Shown one piece after another: positions 1 through 7,245 of a stretch of 38,043 nucleotides of DNA. The notes beneath the pieces were generated by a model. It worked only from the letters and a program-made list of their open reading frames with translations, ran no database searches and had not been told where the DNA came from. The translations under genes and the position numbers were made by a program. The stretch is from Scatosoma sp045542595 (GTDB taxonomy: Bacteria; Bacillota; Clostridia; Christensenellales; Borkfalkiaceae), in NCBI GenBank assembly GCA_045542595.1, contig JAZQLI010000015.1, positions 1 through 38,043 on the forward strand, written 5' to 3'. How positions within the stretch are numbered: the first letter of the stretch is position 1; each line of letters starts with the position of its first letter.

Positions 1-517
<517 letters not shown>

Positions 518-768
518 TCGAAAGAAACGAGAGAGAGCTTGAGTAAACGAAATCTTTTCGAATGAAAGAAATCTATAATTTTTACGAGCACACAAGAAAG
601 AAAATGGCTGATATGAAGAAAGGAAATGCAAATTTGCTATGTAGTTGTTAGTCTTCTGAAAAGAAGGTTAAAAGAAAAAGTTCTTATAAAGCCTTGGTAA
701 AGGGGTGAAGATAAGGACGAAAAGAAGTATATACGTTGCCGTAACAAACGGTAATAGATATAACCATA
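518..768 (+). other. 23S-5S internal transcribed spacer
   Basis: This 251-bp AT-rich spacer holds no tRNA and no believable coding frame. A short hairpin directly after the 23S end (CTCG at 517-520 with CGAG near 528-531) may help processing. A second small stem (GCCGT/ACGGT around 740-752) lies just before 5S. Otherwise nothing is recognised in it. Confidence 0.7.
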
Positions 769-882
<114 letters not shown>

Positions 883-886
883 TTAT

Positions 887-962
887 TGCCCCTTAGCTCA
901 GTAGGTAGAGCAACGGACTGTTAATCCGTGTGTCGTCAGTTCGAGCCTGACAGGGGCAGCCA
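887..962 (+). tRNA. tRNA-Asn (anticodon GUU), CCA encoded
   Basis: The cloverleaf folds fully: acceptor TGCCCCT (887-893) with AGGGGCA (952-958), D-arm 896-911, anticodon stem ACGGA/TCCGT (913-917, 925-929) with anticodon GTT at 920-922, and T stem GTCAG/CTGAC (935-939, 947-951). The discriminator G959 is followed by an encoded CCA (960-962). The last bases overlap the start of the terminator stem. Confidence 0.97.
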
Positions 963-1010
963 AAACAGCCACTTTTTAGCGAAAAATCGTTAAAAAGTGG
1001 CTGTTTTTTT
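962..1010 (+). terminator. Intrinsic terminator of the rRNA-tRNA operon
   Basis: A perfect 17-bp stem, AAAACAGCCACTTTTTA (962-978) with TAAAAAGTGGCTGTTTT (991-1007), is followed by a run of seven T (1004-1010). It starts at the final A of the tRNA CCA and ends the rRNA operon. Confidence 0.93.
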
Positions 1011-1049
1011 GCTTTGTAAAAATAGCTAAAATCCTTTCTTTTACAAAAA

Positions 1050-1070
1050 GTGGGGCGTACGTGGGGCGTA
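1050..1070 (+). repeat. Tandem direct repeat GTGGGGCGTA x2
   Basis: The ten-base unit occurs at 1050-1059 and 1061-1070 with one base between, immediately upstream of the first element gene. A near copy (GTGGGGCATAC) lies at 3985-3995 beyond the element. It could be an integration junction or binding site. The function is unknown. Confidence 0.5.
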
Positions 1071-1074
1071 AATT

Positions 1075-2592
1075 ATGTTAAAACGTAGGAAAATATCCTA
1101 TTATTTCTATTTTTCGGTTTCATTTGACTTGGTATCCATTTATCCGCAAATTATAAACCTACTCAAAGATTTATTGCTTGTAGTAAGGCATTTCCCGTGG
1201 TTTATTACGGGAACGGTTGCGTGGATTATTTTTAACCGTATGCGCGAAAGAATGGCGGTGCAGGTCCTGCAACACCACGAGGCGAAGAATTGCGGATTTA
1301 TAAAGGAATTGCCGATAGTGTCTATGTCTTGTGGATCAATGGGGAAGAAGAAAACAACGCTGACAACGGATATGTCGCTGTCGCAAACGGTTATGTTTCG
1401 GCAGGAAGCGTTTAGGCGGTTGCAAAAGCAGGATATGAAATTTCCATTCTTCCCGTGGATAAAATTCGAGAAGGAATTGCAAGCGTGTATGGAATATGGC
1501 AGGGCATATAATTTAGCTTCAATACGTACATGGGTGGCACAAAAACGTGAAAGATACGAAAAACACGGTAATGAGAAGTTGCAATTATACGGCTATGACG
1601 TAGGCCGGTATGGATTGTATTACGATAGCGCATTAAAGGAAGAATACTTATTTGACGTATTAGAAACGTATGCGAAGCTGTATTTTATCTACGTAATTCA
1701 AAGCAGTCTTTTGGTGGCGAATTATTCTATCCGCGAAGAAGATATTTTGTATGATAGCGGTAATTTTCCTATGCACAGTTATGGATTTTTTGCACCTGCA
1801 ACGAAGTATACGCGGTTTGCGCATATACTCGATTTTGATATTTTGCGGCTCGGTAAAAAGGTGATTGAGAATAACCAAAATGCAGGGAGTTTTGAGTTCG
1901 GCGTAGTGGTAATCACGGAAATCGGGAAAGAGCGTGCGAATATGCTGGAGCTCAAAGAAATGAAGAAAGGCGCGGACGAAGCTAACCAGAAGAACGATTT
2001 GTTCAATGCGTGGCTGAAAATGTGTAGGCACTCCGCAACGGTGGATAATTTCCCGTTCATTAAGGTATTCGTGGACGAGCAACGCCCAGAAAGTTGGGGC
2101 GCAGATTGTAGGGATTTGTGTGACATTTTAACAATAATAAATAGCGGGAAATCAAAGCTTGCGTTGCCGTTTTACACGATAGAGGAAATGCTGTGCGAGT
2201 GGGTGTTTACGCGGTTTATTTTGACGTATTATAATTTCCGTTATATTCGTGGGGATAATACACTTTTCGTACATATTTTGAAATGCATTGTAAACAAGAT
2301 ATGGGCGCATAATGAAAGAATTTATAATCGATTCGGGTACAGCGTGTTAAGCATAGAAAAAGAGCGTGGAACGCAAGATACCAAGCCCGAAAAGAAACGA
2401 TATTTTTTGGCAAATTACAAGATTTATAGGGAACGGTTCACGACGGACTGTTTCTCCGATTATTTCAATGAGTTGGCTGAAAAATCGGGTGTTGGTTTGA
2501 TGGATTATAGGGCATACGCAAGCGTAAAGGCGAGCGTGGAAGAATTGAAATTGCAAAACAGCTATTTCATTCGGGATTTGTATGGAGCATAA
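1075..2592 (+). CDS. Membrane-anchored putative ATPase, Zot/pI-like (inovirus morphogenesis-like)
   Basis: This 505-residue protein has a hydrophobic N-terminus with a likely membrane segment around residues 26-54, followed by basic residues. A Walker A-like stretch GSMGKKKTTL lies at 87-96; it fits GxMGxGKT except that the third glycine is lysine. A Walker B-like strand FGVVVITEIG at 275-284 has Thr281-Glu282 where Asp-Glu is usual. A CRHSATVDNF region and a QRPESWGADCRD region follow, as in sensor parts of Zot/pI ATPases. Filamentous-phage pI/Zot proteins drive virion export. Here the membrane segment precedes the P-loop, unlike classic Zot, so the assignment rests on motifs and on the adjacent Rep gene. 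The start has no strong ribosome binding site, and the protein could be 5'-shortened. Overlap of its end with an alternative upstream ATG of rep suggests cotranscription. Confidence 0.6.
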   Translation: MLKRRKISYYFYFSVSFDLVSIYPQIINLLKDLLLVVRHFPWFITGTVAWIIFNRMRERMAVQVLQHHEAKNCGFIKELPIVSMSCGSMGKKKTTLTTDMSLSQTVMFRQEAFRRLQKQDMKFPFFPWIKFEKELQACMEYGRAYNLASIRTWVAQKRERYEKHGNEKLQLYGYDVGRYGLYYDSALKEEYLFDVLETYAKLYFIYVIQSSLLVANYSIREEDILYDSGNFPMHSYGFFAPATKYTRFAHILDFDILRLGKKVIENNQNAGSFEFGVVVITEIGKERANMLELKEMKKGADEANQKNDLFNAWLKMCRHSATVDNFPFIKVFVDEQRPESWGADCRDLCDILTIINSGKSKLALPFYTIEEMLCEWVFTRFILTYYNFRYIRGDNTLFVHILKCIVNKIWAHNERIYNRFGYSVLSIEKERGTQDTKPEKKRYFLANYKIYRERFTTDCFSDYFNELAEKSGVGLMDYRAYASVKASVEELKLQNSYFIRDLYGA

Positions 2593-2605
2593 AGGAGGAA
2601 CGTAT

Positions 2606-3535
2606 ATGGCAAAGCCATATTTAATCCCTGCGGATATACGAGAAAATCCGTTTGAGGAAAAACATTTATATAAAATATATCACGACAGCAGTCACCCTGT
2701 TGCAACGCGAGTGGTGCGTAGTAAGAGCAAGAAACCGCCTAAGAAACCAGCGAATACGGCTTTGGATATTGCATTCGACAGTTTGTATTTTCAAGGGGTA
2801 AGGCAAGGGTTGAAAGGGGATGCTATGGCGGACTATATACAAGCGGGATTGGAGAAGCTCTATCCCGCTTCTTCCACTTTGCGAAAATATATTTTAGAAA
2901 AGATGGATAAAAAGCAGCGCAACCTATGGAAACGTATCAAGCGGTTTAAGCGAAAGGTAAATATGAACCGATGGAACTATTTCGTAACGTTTACGTGTGA
3001 TCCGAAAAAGCATACGGAAGAAAGCTTTAGAAAAAAATTACGCAAATGCCTATCTAATTTGCATACGCGTAGAGATTGGAAATATATGGGCGTATTTGAG
3101 TATGGGGAGAAGAATGGAGCGATTCATTTCCACGCGTTGATATACGTGCCTAATGATGAGATGATTGGTGAGATTGTAAAGATAAGTGAGTATAGTAAAA
3201 AGAGAGGCGAGAGATATACAAGGTATGGAAATACGTTCTTTGATGAGTATTTTGGGAAGTCGGATTTTCAGGAAGTAAATCCTATTTTATTGAAGAGAGG
3301 CGGAACGTCAAGATATTTAGTAAAATACATAACGAAAACGGGTGAAAAGATTGTTTATAGTAGGGGGATCGCAGAGGTAATTTATAAGGAACTTGGGGAA
3401 AGTGATATAGTAGGGACGTATTTAGATTTTGTGACGAAATACGTGCTTTGGGATGACGTGATTGATTGGGAAAGAGATTTGAAAGATTATGGAAAGAAGA
3501 GAGAAGAAGTTAAAGGACAGCGTAGGCTTATATAA
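2606..3535 (+). CDS. Rolling-circle replication initiator (HUH endonuclease, REP_ORF2-G2P type)
   Basis: This 309-residue protein has the three HUH-endonuclease motifs in order. Motif 1 is YFVTFTCDP at residues 125-133. Motif 2 is IHFHALIYV with His174-Phe-His176 as metal ligands. Motif 3 is RYLVKYITKTGE with probable nicking Tyr237 and Lys240. The N-terminal ~100 residues are basic and probably bind DNA. Such proteins nick one strand of their origin and prime rolling-circle replication in filamentous phages, microviruses and small plasmids. The ATG at 2606 is chosen because AAAGGAGG (2591-2598) lies 7 bp before it; the ATG at 2582 would overlap the previous gene and has no such site. The gene starts 13 bp after the Zot-like gene, so the two form an operon. 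Confidence 0.85.
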   Translation: MAKPYLIPADIRENPFEEKHLYKIYHDSSHPVATRVVRSKSKKPPKKPANTALDIAFDSLYFQGVRQGLKGDAMADYIQAGLEKLYPASSTLRKYILEKMDKKQRNLWKRIKRFKRKVNMNRWNYFVTFTCDPKKHTEESFRKKLRKCLSNLHTRRDWKYMGVFEYGEKNGAIHFHALIYVPNDEMIGEIVKISEYSKKRGERYTRYGNTFFDEYFGKSDFQEVNPILLKRGGTSRYLVKYITKTGEKIVYSRGIAEVIYKELGESDIVGTYLDFVTKYVLWDDVIDWERDLKDYGKKREEVKGQRRLI

Positions 3536-3634
3536 CGAGAGTTGCGAATGCGAGAGCGCCTGTACGAAGGGGTACAAGGCGTATTTTGGCGTACAAAACT
3601 TACTGAAATCCTTAAAGAGAATCTCGAAAAAAAG

Positions 3635-3684
3635 AAAACGGCAGTATTTCGCAAGCGGTTCAGCGCGAAAACTGCCGTTTTTTT
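3635..3684 (+). terminator. Intrinsic terminator after rep
   Basis: AAAACGGCAGT (3635-3645) pairs with ACTGCCGTTTT (3671-3681). An inner stem TTTCGC (3647-3652) with GCGAAA (3665-3670) is separated by one bulged A. A T-run covers 3678-3684. It lies 100 bp after the rep stop codon and closes the element operon. Confidence 0.9.
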
Positions 3685-3715
3685 CGGTCTTTAAGTCGGT
3701 AAGTAGGTAGGTAAA

Positions 3716-3786
3716 ATAAGACGACACCTTGACCGCGCGCCGCAGGCGCGCGCTCGTATAGTCATATAGTCAAGGTGTCGTCTTAT
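3716..3786. repeat. Nested inverted repeat with direct repeats, possible rolling-circle origin
   Basis: An 18-bp perfect inverted repeat (ATAAGACGACACCTTGAC at 3716-3733 and its complement at 3769-3786) encloses a second perfect GC hairpin: CGCGCGCC at 3734-3741, GGCGCGCG at 3745-3752, loop GCA. Inside are tandem TATAGTCA repeats (3757-3764, 3765-3772). GCTCGTATA occurs at 3752-3760 and again at 3787-3795. There is no T-run on either side, and a conventional terminator already lies 30 bp upstream. Position next to rep suggests a double- or single-strand origin, or a cruciform recombination site. The function is inferred. Confidence 0.7.
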
Positions 3787-4125
3787 GCTCGTATAATATG
3801 GCACACTCTGCGCTCGTTTGTTTAAAAAAGCAGTTTTTTGTCGAGTGCTTTCTTACTTAATTGTGTGAAAAAGGCGTGTGTCATTTGCTCTTTTTAGGGT
3901 GTCTTATGCTCGCGAAATATAATTTGCAACCGAAAATCAAGCTGAAAAAATTAATATTCAAACTTTAAAGATGATTTAAATTCGGTGGGGCATACCTGTA
4001 ACCCGTTTAAATACGCGAGAAAATATTGGGGGGCGAACGCCAAAAGGTCGAAAATTTGTGCGAAATTTAAGTTTCCGTCGCGTATAAGCTATTTTGCGCG
4101 TTTGATTTTTTTTCGAATAAGAGCA
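3787..4125. other. Gene-free AT-rich stretch between the element and the AraC gene
   Basis: I see no convincing coding frame here. GTCTTATGCTCG occurs at 3901-3912 and repeats the 12 bases at 3780-3791 that overlap the right arm of the inverted repeat, so element-related DNA may reach to about 3912. GTGGGGCATAC at 3985-3995 echoes the repeat left of the element. The part next to 4125 is the 3' side of the AraC gene; no clear terminator for that gene was found. Confidence 0.5.
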
Positions 4126-5079
4126 TTAGTTAGAAACTTTAAATTGTTTTCTATATTCGCTAGGGCTTATGTTTTCGCTTTTTTTAAATAGACGGACGAA
4201 ATGCGACGAATCGAAAAATCCACATTCGTAGGAGATAAACGTAATGGATTTGTCTGTATTAACGAGCATTTTTTTTGCTTTTCGTAAACGCACTTTAATA
4301 ATATATTCCATAGGCGGTATTTTTGCGATTTCGGTAAAATACCGCTTGAACGTTGCCGGGGAGACGGACAATTCTTTTGCTATAATATCAATGGTAAGCT
4401 TATTTGCGATATTCTTTTTAATAAACTCCATTGCATAGATAACGATAGGAACGTACGAATGGATGGGTTGCGATAGTTGGCGCTTGAATAACGTAGTAGA
4501 GTAATAACTTTTACAGAATTTACAAATTAATTGAAAAACGATAGCCGCTTGCAGGTTATAATCGTAGTCGTTTTCTTCGTTATAATACATTACGTTGCGT
4601 AAGTCTTGATAGACGTCTTCAAATTGTGACTTAGAAAGCTGCAAGTAGGAATTATGGTTTTTGTTGGAACGCAATAGCGGTTCAATGTTAAAAAGAGAAT
4701 CGTACCCTTTCATTATTTGTAGACTCGATTTATAGGTCGAAAAAAATCTAGGGCCTAATAGCGCGTGAAAAATATGTAAATTGGATATTTCAAAATATCC
4801 GTGTTCGACGCCTGGTGGAATAATGACTAAATCTCCTGCTTGCATATTGATTTTTTCATTGTTGATGTAATGGATTCCTTCACCGTCCGTAATCAAATTG
4901 ATTTCATAAAATTCATGCTTATGCGCCTTAATGGGATAGCCATAGCCACCTTTGATTTCAGGAGCGTGAAAAAAACAATGTACGCTTTTCATGGTATTCT
5001 CGCTAAAAAAATCCGTAGAAGAATAAAACGGATGAACGGGGTGCTTTGGTAATGAATCAGGAATATCAATATTGTTCAT
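4126..5079 (-). CDS. AraC-family transcriptional regulator with cupin sensor domain
   Basis: In this 317-residue protein the N-terminal ~130 residues form an AraC-type cupin/arabinose-binding fold, seen as HKHEFYEINLITDGEG followed by GDLVIIPPGVEHG. The C-terminal ~100 residues carry two helix-turn-helix motifs: LTIDIIAKELSVSPATFKRYF and then ITFISYECGFFDSSHFVRLFKK, ending in the usual PSEYRKQF. Such proteins bind a sugar in the cupin pocket and activate catabolic operons. The gene diverges from the glycan operon starting at 5260, which is therefore its likely target. Its start has GGGAG 9-10 bases upstream on the minus strand and a near-perfect sigma-A promoter. Confidence 0.93.
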   Translation of the reverse strand: MNNIDIPDSLPKHPVHPFYSSTDFFSENTMKSVHCFFHAPEIKGGYGYPIKAHKHEFYEINLITDGEGIHYINNEKINMQAGDLVIIPPGVEHGYFEISNLHIFHALLGPRFFSTYKSSLQIMKGYDSLFNIEPLLRSNKNHNSYLQLSKSQFEDVYQDLRNVMYYNEENDYDYNLQAAIVFQLICKFCKSYYSTTLFKRQLSQPIHSYVPIVIYAMEFIKKNIANKLTIDIIAKELSVSPATFKRYFTEIAKIPPMEYIIKVRLRKAKKMLVNTDKSITFISYECGFFDSSHFVRLFKKSENISPSEYRKQFKVSN

Positions 5080-5108
5080 AAAAATCTCCCACTTAGTCTA
5101 TTGGATGT

Positions 5109-5137
5109 ATTATAACACCTATTTTTATATATGTCAA
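5109..5137 (-). promoter_or_regulatory. Sigma-A promoter of the AraC-type regulator
   Basis: On the minus strand TTGACA (5132-5137) and TATAAT (5109-5114) are both exact consensus hexamers separated by exactly 17 bp. Transcription would start near 5102, about 22 bp before the start codon, so the regulator is probably made constitutively. Confidence 0.9.
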
Positions 5138-5162
5138 TACATAATTGTAAATTTTGGGATAA

Positions 5163-5219
5163 TTATACAAGAAAATTGAGCTGATAATACAAGAAATACC
5201 GTTGTTTTTATGTTAAAAT
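5163..5219 (+). promoter_or_regulatory. AraC-type operator (two direct repeats) and promoter of the glycan operon
   Basis: The 12-base motif TWATACAAGAAA occurs at 5163-5174 and 5185-5196, 22 bp apart (two helical turns). A -10 hexamer TAAAAT lies at 5214-5219. The second repeat ends exactly 17 bp before it and so occupies the -35 position, where no TTGACA-like sequence exists. This is the layout of promoters that depend on an AraC-family activator. Binding by the neighbouring regulator is inferred. Confidence 0.72.
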
Positions 5220-5259
5220 AAATAAAAAGTGTAAAAAGGCATATTAGAGGACTGTACGC

Positions 5260-7143
5260 ATGACGGAAAAACAAGAATTTTTATTAGGTGTTAATTACTG
5301 GGCGTCGAACGCAGGTTTATACATGTGGAGGCGATACGATAGAACTGTCGTTGAGAATGACTTTAAACTCTTGCGTTCTCATGGTGTAAACACGATTCGT
5401 GTATTTCCGCTTTGGCCTGATTTTCAACCCCTGACGGAAATTCGTTTTTGTAACGAAAGAGCGGCGCAGGCGACTTCCTTCAAAATGAGAATAGGGGATA
5501 AGCCTTTGGTTTATCAAAAATTCCCTGAAAGCGGTTTGGACGAAAAACAAGTGGAGAATATGAAACACTTGCTTTCCGTAGCGCAAGAAAACGGCTTACA
5601 GGTTGTAATTTCGTTGATAACAGGCTGGATGAGTGGTCGAAAACTCGTACCTGCCCCCTTCGTATCAAAAGATTTGATTAAAGACCCCGAAGTAGTTTTA
5701 TATCAATGTGCTTTCATTAAAGATTTAATTTCCGAGATAAAAGGGTTTGATAATATTGTTGCCTACGAACCTGGGAATGAAACGAATTGCCTGAGTTATG
5801 AAGTAAACGAATACGAGGCGGAATTGTGGTTAAGAACGATAACGAGCACTATTCGTTTGGCAGACCCTACTCGTCCCGTTTACGCGGGATTGCATTGTAC
5901 TTCAAGTAAAGGGAAATGGAATTTGTCGACGCTTGGTAAGATATTCGATATGGCTACGCCTCACCCGTACCCGCCCTTTACGCCCTATTGCGATAATGAA
6001 AAATTGACTTCTATGCGCGCCTCTATGCACGCGGCTGCGGAAAATTCATATTACAGTTCGATTGCAAGAAAGCCTTCTTTGGTGCAGGAAATAGGCGTTT
6101 TAGGACACAACTATTTGTGTGATGATAAAGTTCCTGAATATTTAGAAACAGCGTTGATTACTTCGTACATGACGGGTACGAAAGGATTTTTGTGGTGGTG
6201 CGCGTTTGATCAAGATCATTTGGATTTTTCGCCTTACGATTATTCTGGCGCAGAGATTTATTTAGGATTGTGTTATTCGGATTGCACACCGAAAGCAGGG
6301 TTGTTGAAGATGAAAGAACTGCAAACGGTACTTCAGGAAATCGGCAGCTTGCCCGAGCCTGAAACGGACGCGGTGTGTATTTTAAGCGGTGCGAGCGAGC
6401 ATTGGGAAAACGCCTACGGCGCGTTTATGTTGGGGATTCAATCGGGCAGATATATTGATTTTTGTCACGAGGAGCAACCGTTAAAAGATTCCGAGTGCTA
6501 TATACTTCCGTGTGTTTTTGATTATAGAGGCTTGCCAAAGTGCCAAGCAGATTTATTAGATGAAAAAATTCGTAATGGCGCAAAACTCTTGATTACCTAC
6601 AATGGTGGAGCAACTAGAGATTTTGAAAAATGGACGGGATTGCGTATTCACGGAAACGAAGGGGTTCAAAATACGATTAACTTCAACCTTGAAGAAAGCG
6701 GTTTAACCATCAACCGTGAAAGAAAATTATTGCTTGAAAGCGCAACGGCGCAAATAATAGCAAGGGACCAAGACGGAAATATTGCAATTGCAGTAAACAA
6801 GTACGGGAAGGGCTCGGTTACGTTCGTAAATGCGCCGTTGGAAACCTTTTATACGAAATCGTATTATCCCGAAAATACGGAGTTGTACAAAATTTACGAG
6901 AATTTTTTTAAAGAGAAAAAACAAATTGTTACACTCAACAATCCGTTCGTTTTCAGAACTGTGCATAAGTTATTTAACGGAAAAATCGGGATTATGCTTT
7001 ATAATTTCGAGAATGGAAAAAACGAAATGGATTTCGTGCTTGACGATAAATATGCAATCGAAAGCGTTTTGTTTGGCGAGGTCGTTGAAAATAAGCTGGT
7101 AATGCGTAAAAAATACGCGTATCTCGTTTTAAGCGAAAAATAA
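5260..7143 (+). CDS. Cytosolic glycoside hydrolase, clan GH-A (GH5/cellulase-like)
   Basis: This 627-residue protein has an N-terminal (beta/alpha)8 barrel over about 1-350. GVNYW and NTIRVFPLWP are early strands. The barrel carries YEPGNETN with predicted acid/base Glu174 and LVQEIGVLG with predicted nucleophile Glu277, the standard clan GH-A arrangement. The rest (about 360-627) resembles the Rossmann-like and beta domains that follow the barrel in GH42-type enzymes. There is no signal peptide, so it acts on imported oligosaccharides. It is the first gene of the operon, with TAGAGG 9 bp before ATG. The substrate cannot be read from sequence; beta-mannoside or beta-galactoside hydrolysis are possible. 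Confidence 0.75.
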   Translation: MTEKQEFLLGVNYWASNAGLYMWRRYDRTVVENDFKLLRSHGVNTIRVFPLWPDFQPLTEIRFCNERAAQATSFKMRIGDKPLVYQKFPESGLDEKQVENMKHLLSVAQENGLQVVISLITGWMSGRKLVPAPFVSKDLIKDPEVVLYQCAFIKDLISEIKGFDNIVAYEPGNETNCLSYEVNEYEAELWLRTITSTIRLADPTRPVYAGLHCTSSKGKWNLSTLGKIFDMATPHPYPPFTPYCDNEKLTSMRASMHAAAENSYYSSIARKPSLVQEIGVLGHNYLCDDKVPEYLETALITSYMTGTKGFLWWCAFDQDHLDFSPYDYSGAEIYLGLCYSDCTPKAGLLKMKELQTVLQEIGSLPEPETDAVCILSGASEHWENAYGAFMLGIQSGRYIDFCHEEQPLKDSECYILPCVFDYRGLPKCQADLLDEKIRNGAKLLITYNGGATRDFEKWTGLRIHGNEGVQNTINFNLEESGLTINRERKLLLESATAQIIARDQDGNIAIAVNKYGKGSVTFVNAPLETFYTKSYYPENTELYKIYENFFKEKKQIVTLNNPFVFRTVHKLFNGKIGIMLYNFENGKNEMDFVLDDKYAIESVLFGEVVENKLVMRKKYAYLVLSEK

Positions 7144-7163
7144 TAAAAGCTTAAAGAACTGAA

Positions 7164-7209
7164 AAAGCACGTGCGTGCTTTATTTAGTAAGTGAACGCCT
7201 TACTAAATA
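7164..7209 (+). other. Double hairpin between the first two operon genes
   Basis: AAAGCAC (7164-7170) pairs with GTGCTTT (7175-7181). Directly after it TATTTAGTAAG (7181-7191) pairs with CTTACTAAATA (7199-7209) around a 7-base loop. Neither is followed by a long T-run, so full termination is unlikely. It could protect mRNA ends or reduce read-through into the next gene. Confidence 0.6.
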
Positions 7210-7245
7210 AAAATATTTATTTGGTTAACCTTAGGAGAAGTGAGT

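Larger units (their letters stand above)
1011..3800 (+). mobile_element. Small integrated replicon (inovirus-like Rep/Zot-like element), borders approximate
   Basis: The two genes between the tRNA-Asn terminator and the unrelated AraC regulator are a Zot/pI-like putative ATPase and an HUH replication initiator. They are followed by a terminator and a long nested inverted repeat. This gene pair is typical of filamentous phages (Inoviridae) and related rolling-circle replicons. I see no integrase, coat, ssDNA-binding or other morphogenesis gene, so it is either a minimal element using host recombinases or a decayed remnant. Borders are inferred from gene content. A tandem GTGGGGCGTA (1050-1059, 1061-1070) on the left and GTGGGGCATAC (3985-3995) on the right could mark junctions, but this is weak. 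No copy of the tRNA 3' end is seen on the far side. Confidence 0.65.

Noticed and set aside
2582..2605. Earlier ATG of rep at 2582
   Set aside because: It overlaps the preceding gene and its first codons contain the AAAGGAGG site that clearly serves the ATG at 2606.
3489..3710. 73-codon plus-strand frame overlapping the end of rep
   Set aside because: It starts inside rep in another frame, runs through the terminator hairpin, has low-complexity composition and no ribosome binding site.
3716..3786. CRISPR array or ordinary terminator
   Set aside because: There is one inverted repeat unit, no spaced direct repeats with unique spacers, and no T-run next to the stem.
3716..3920. dif-like XerCD site used by filamentous phages
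   Set aside because: No stretch matches the usual dif arms around a 6-8 bp centre well enough; TATAATATGG near 3792 is too short a likeness.
935..4125. Duplicate of the tRNA-Asn 3' end as an attachment site beyond the element
   Set aside because: No copy of the T-arm/acceptor sequence was found on the far side by eye, and no integrase gene is present.
3985..4191. 68-codon plus-strand frame starting with GTG
   Set aside because: It runs into the 3' end of the AraC gene on the other strand, has no ribosome binding site and no recognisable protein features.
5080..5259. Riboswitch upstream of the operon
   Set aside because: The leader after the predicted start is only about 30 bases, too short; the region is explained by promoter and operator sites.
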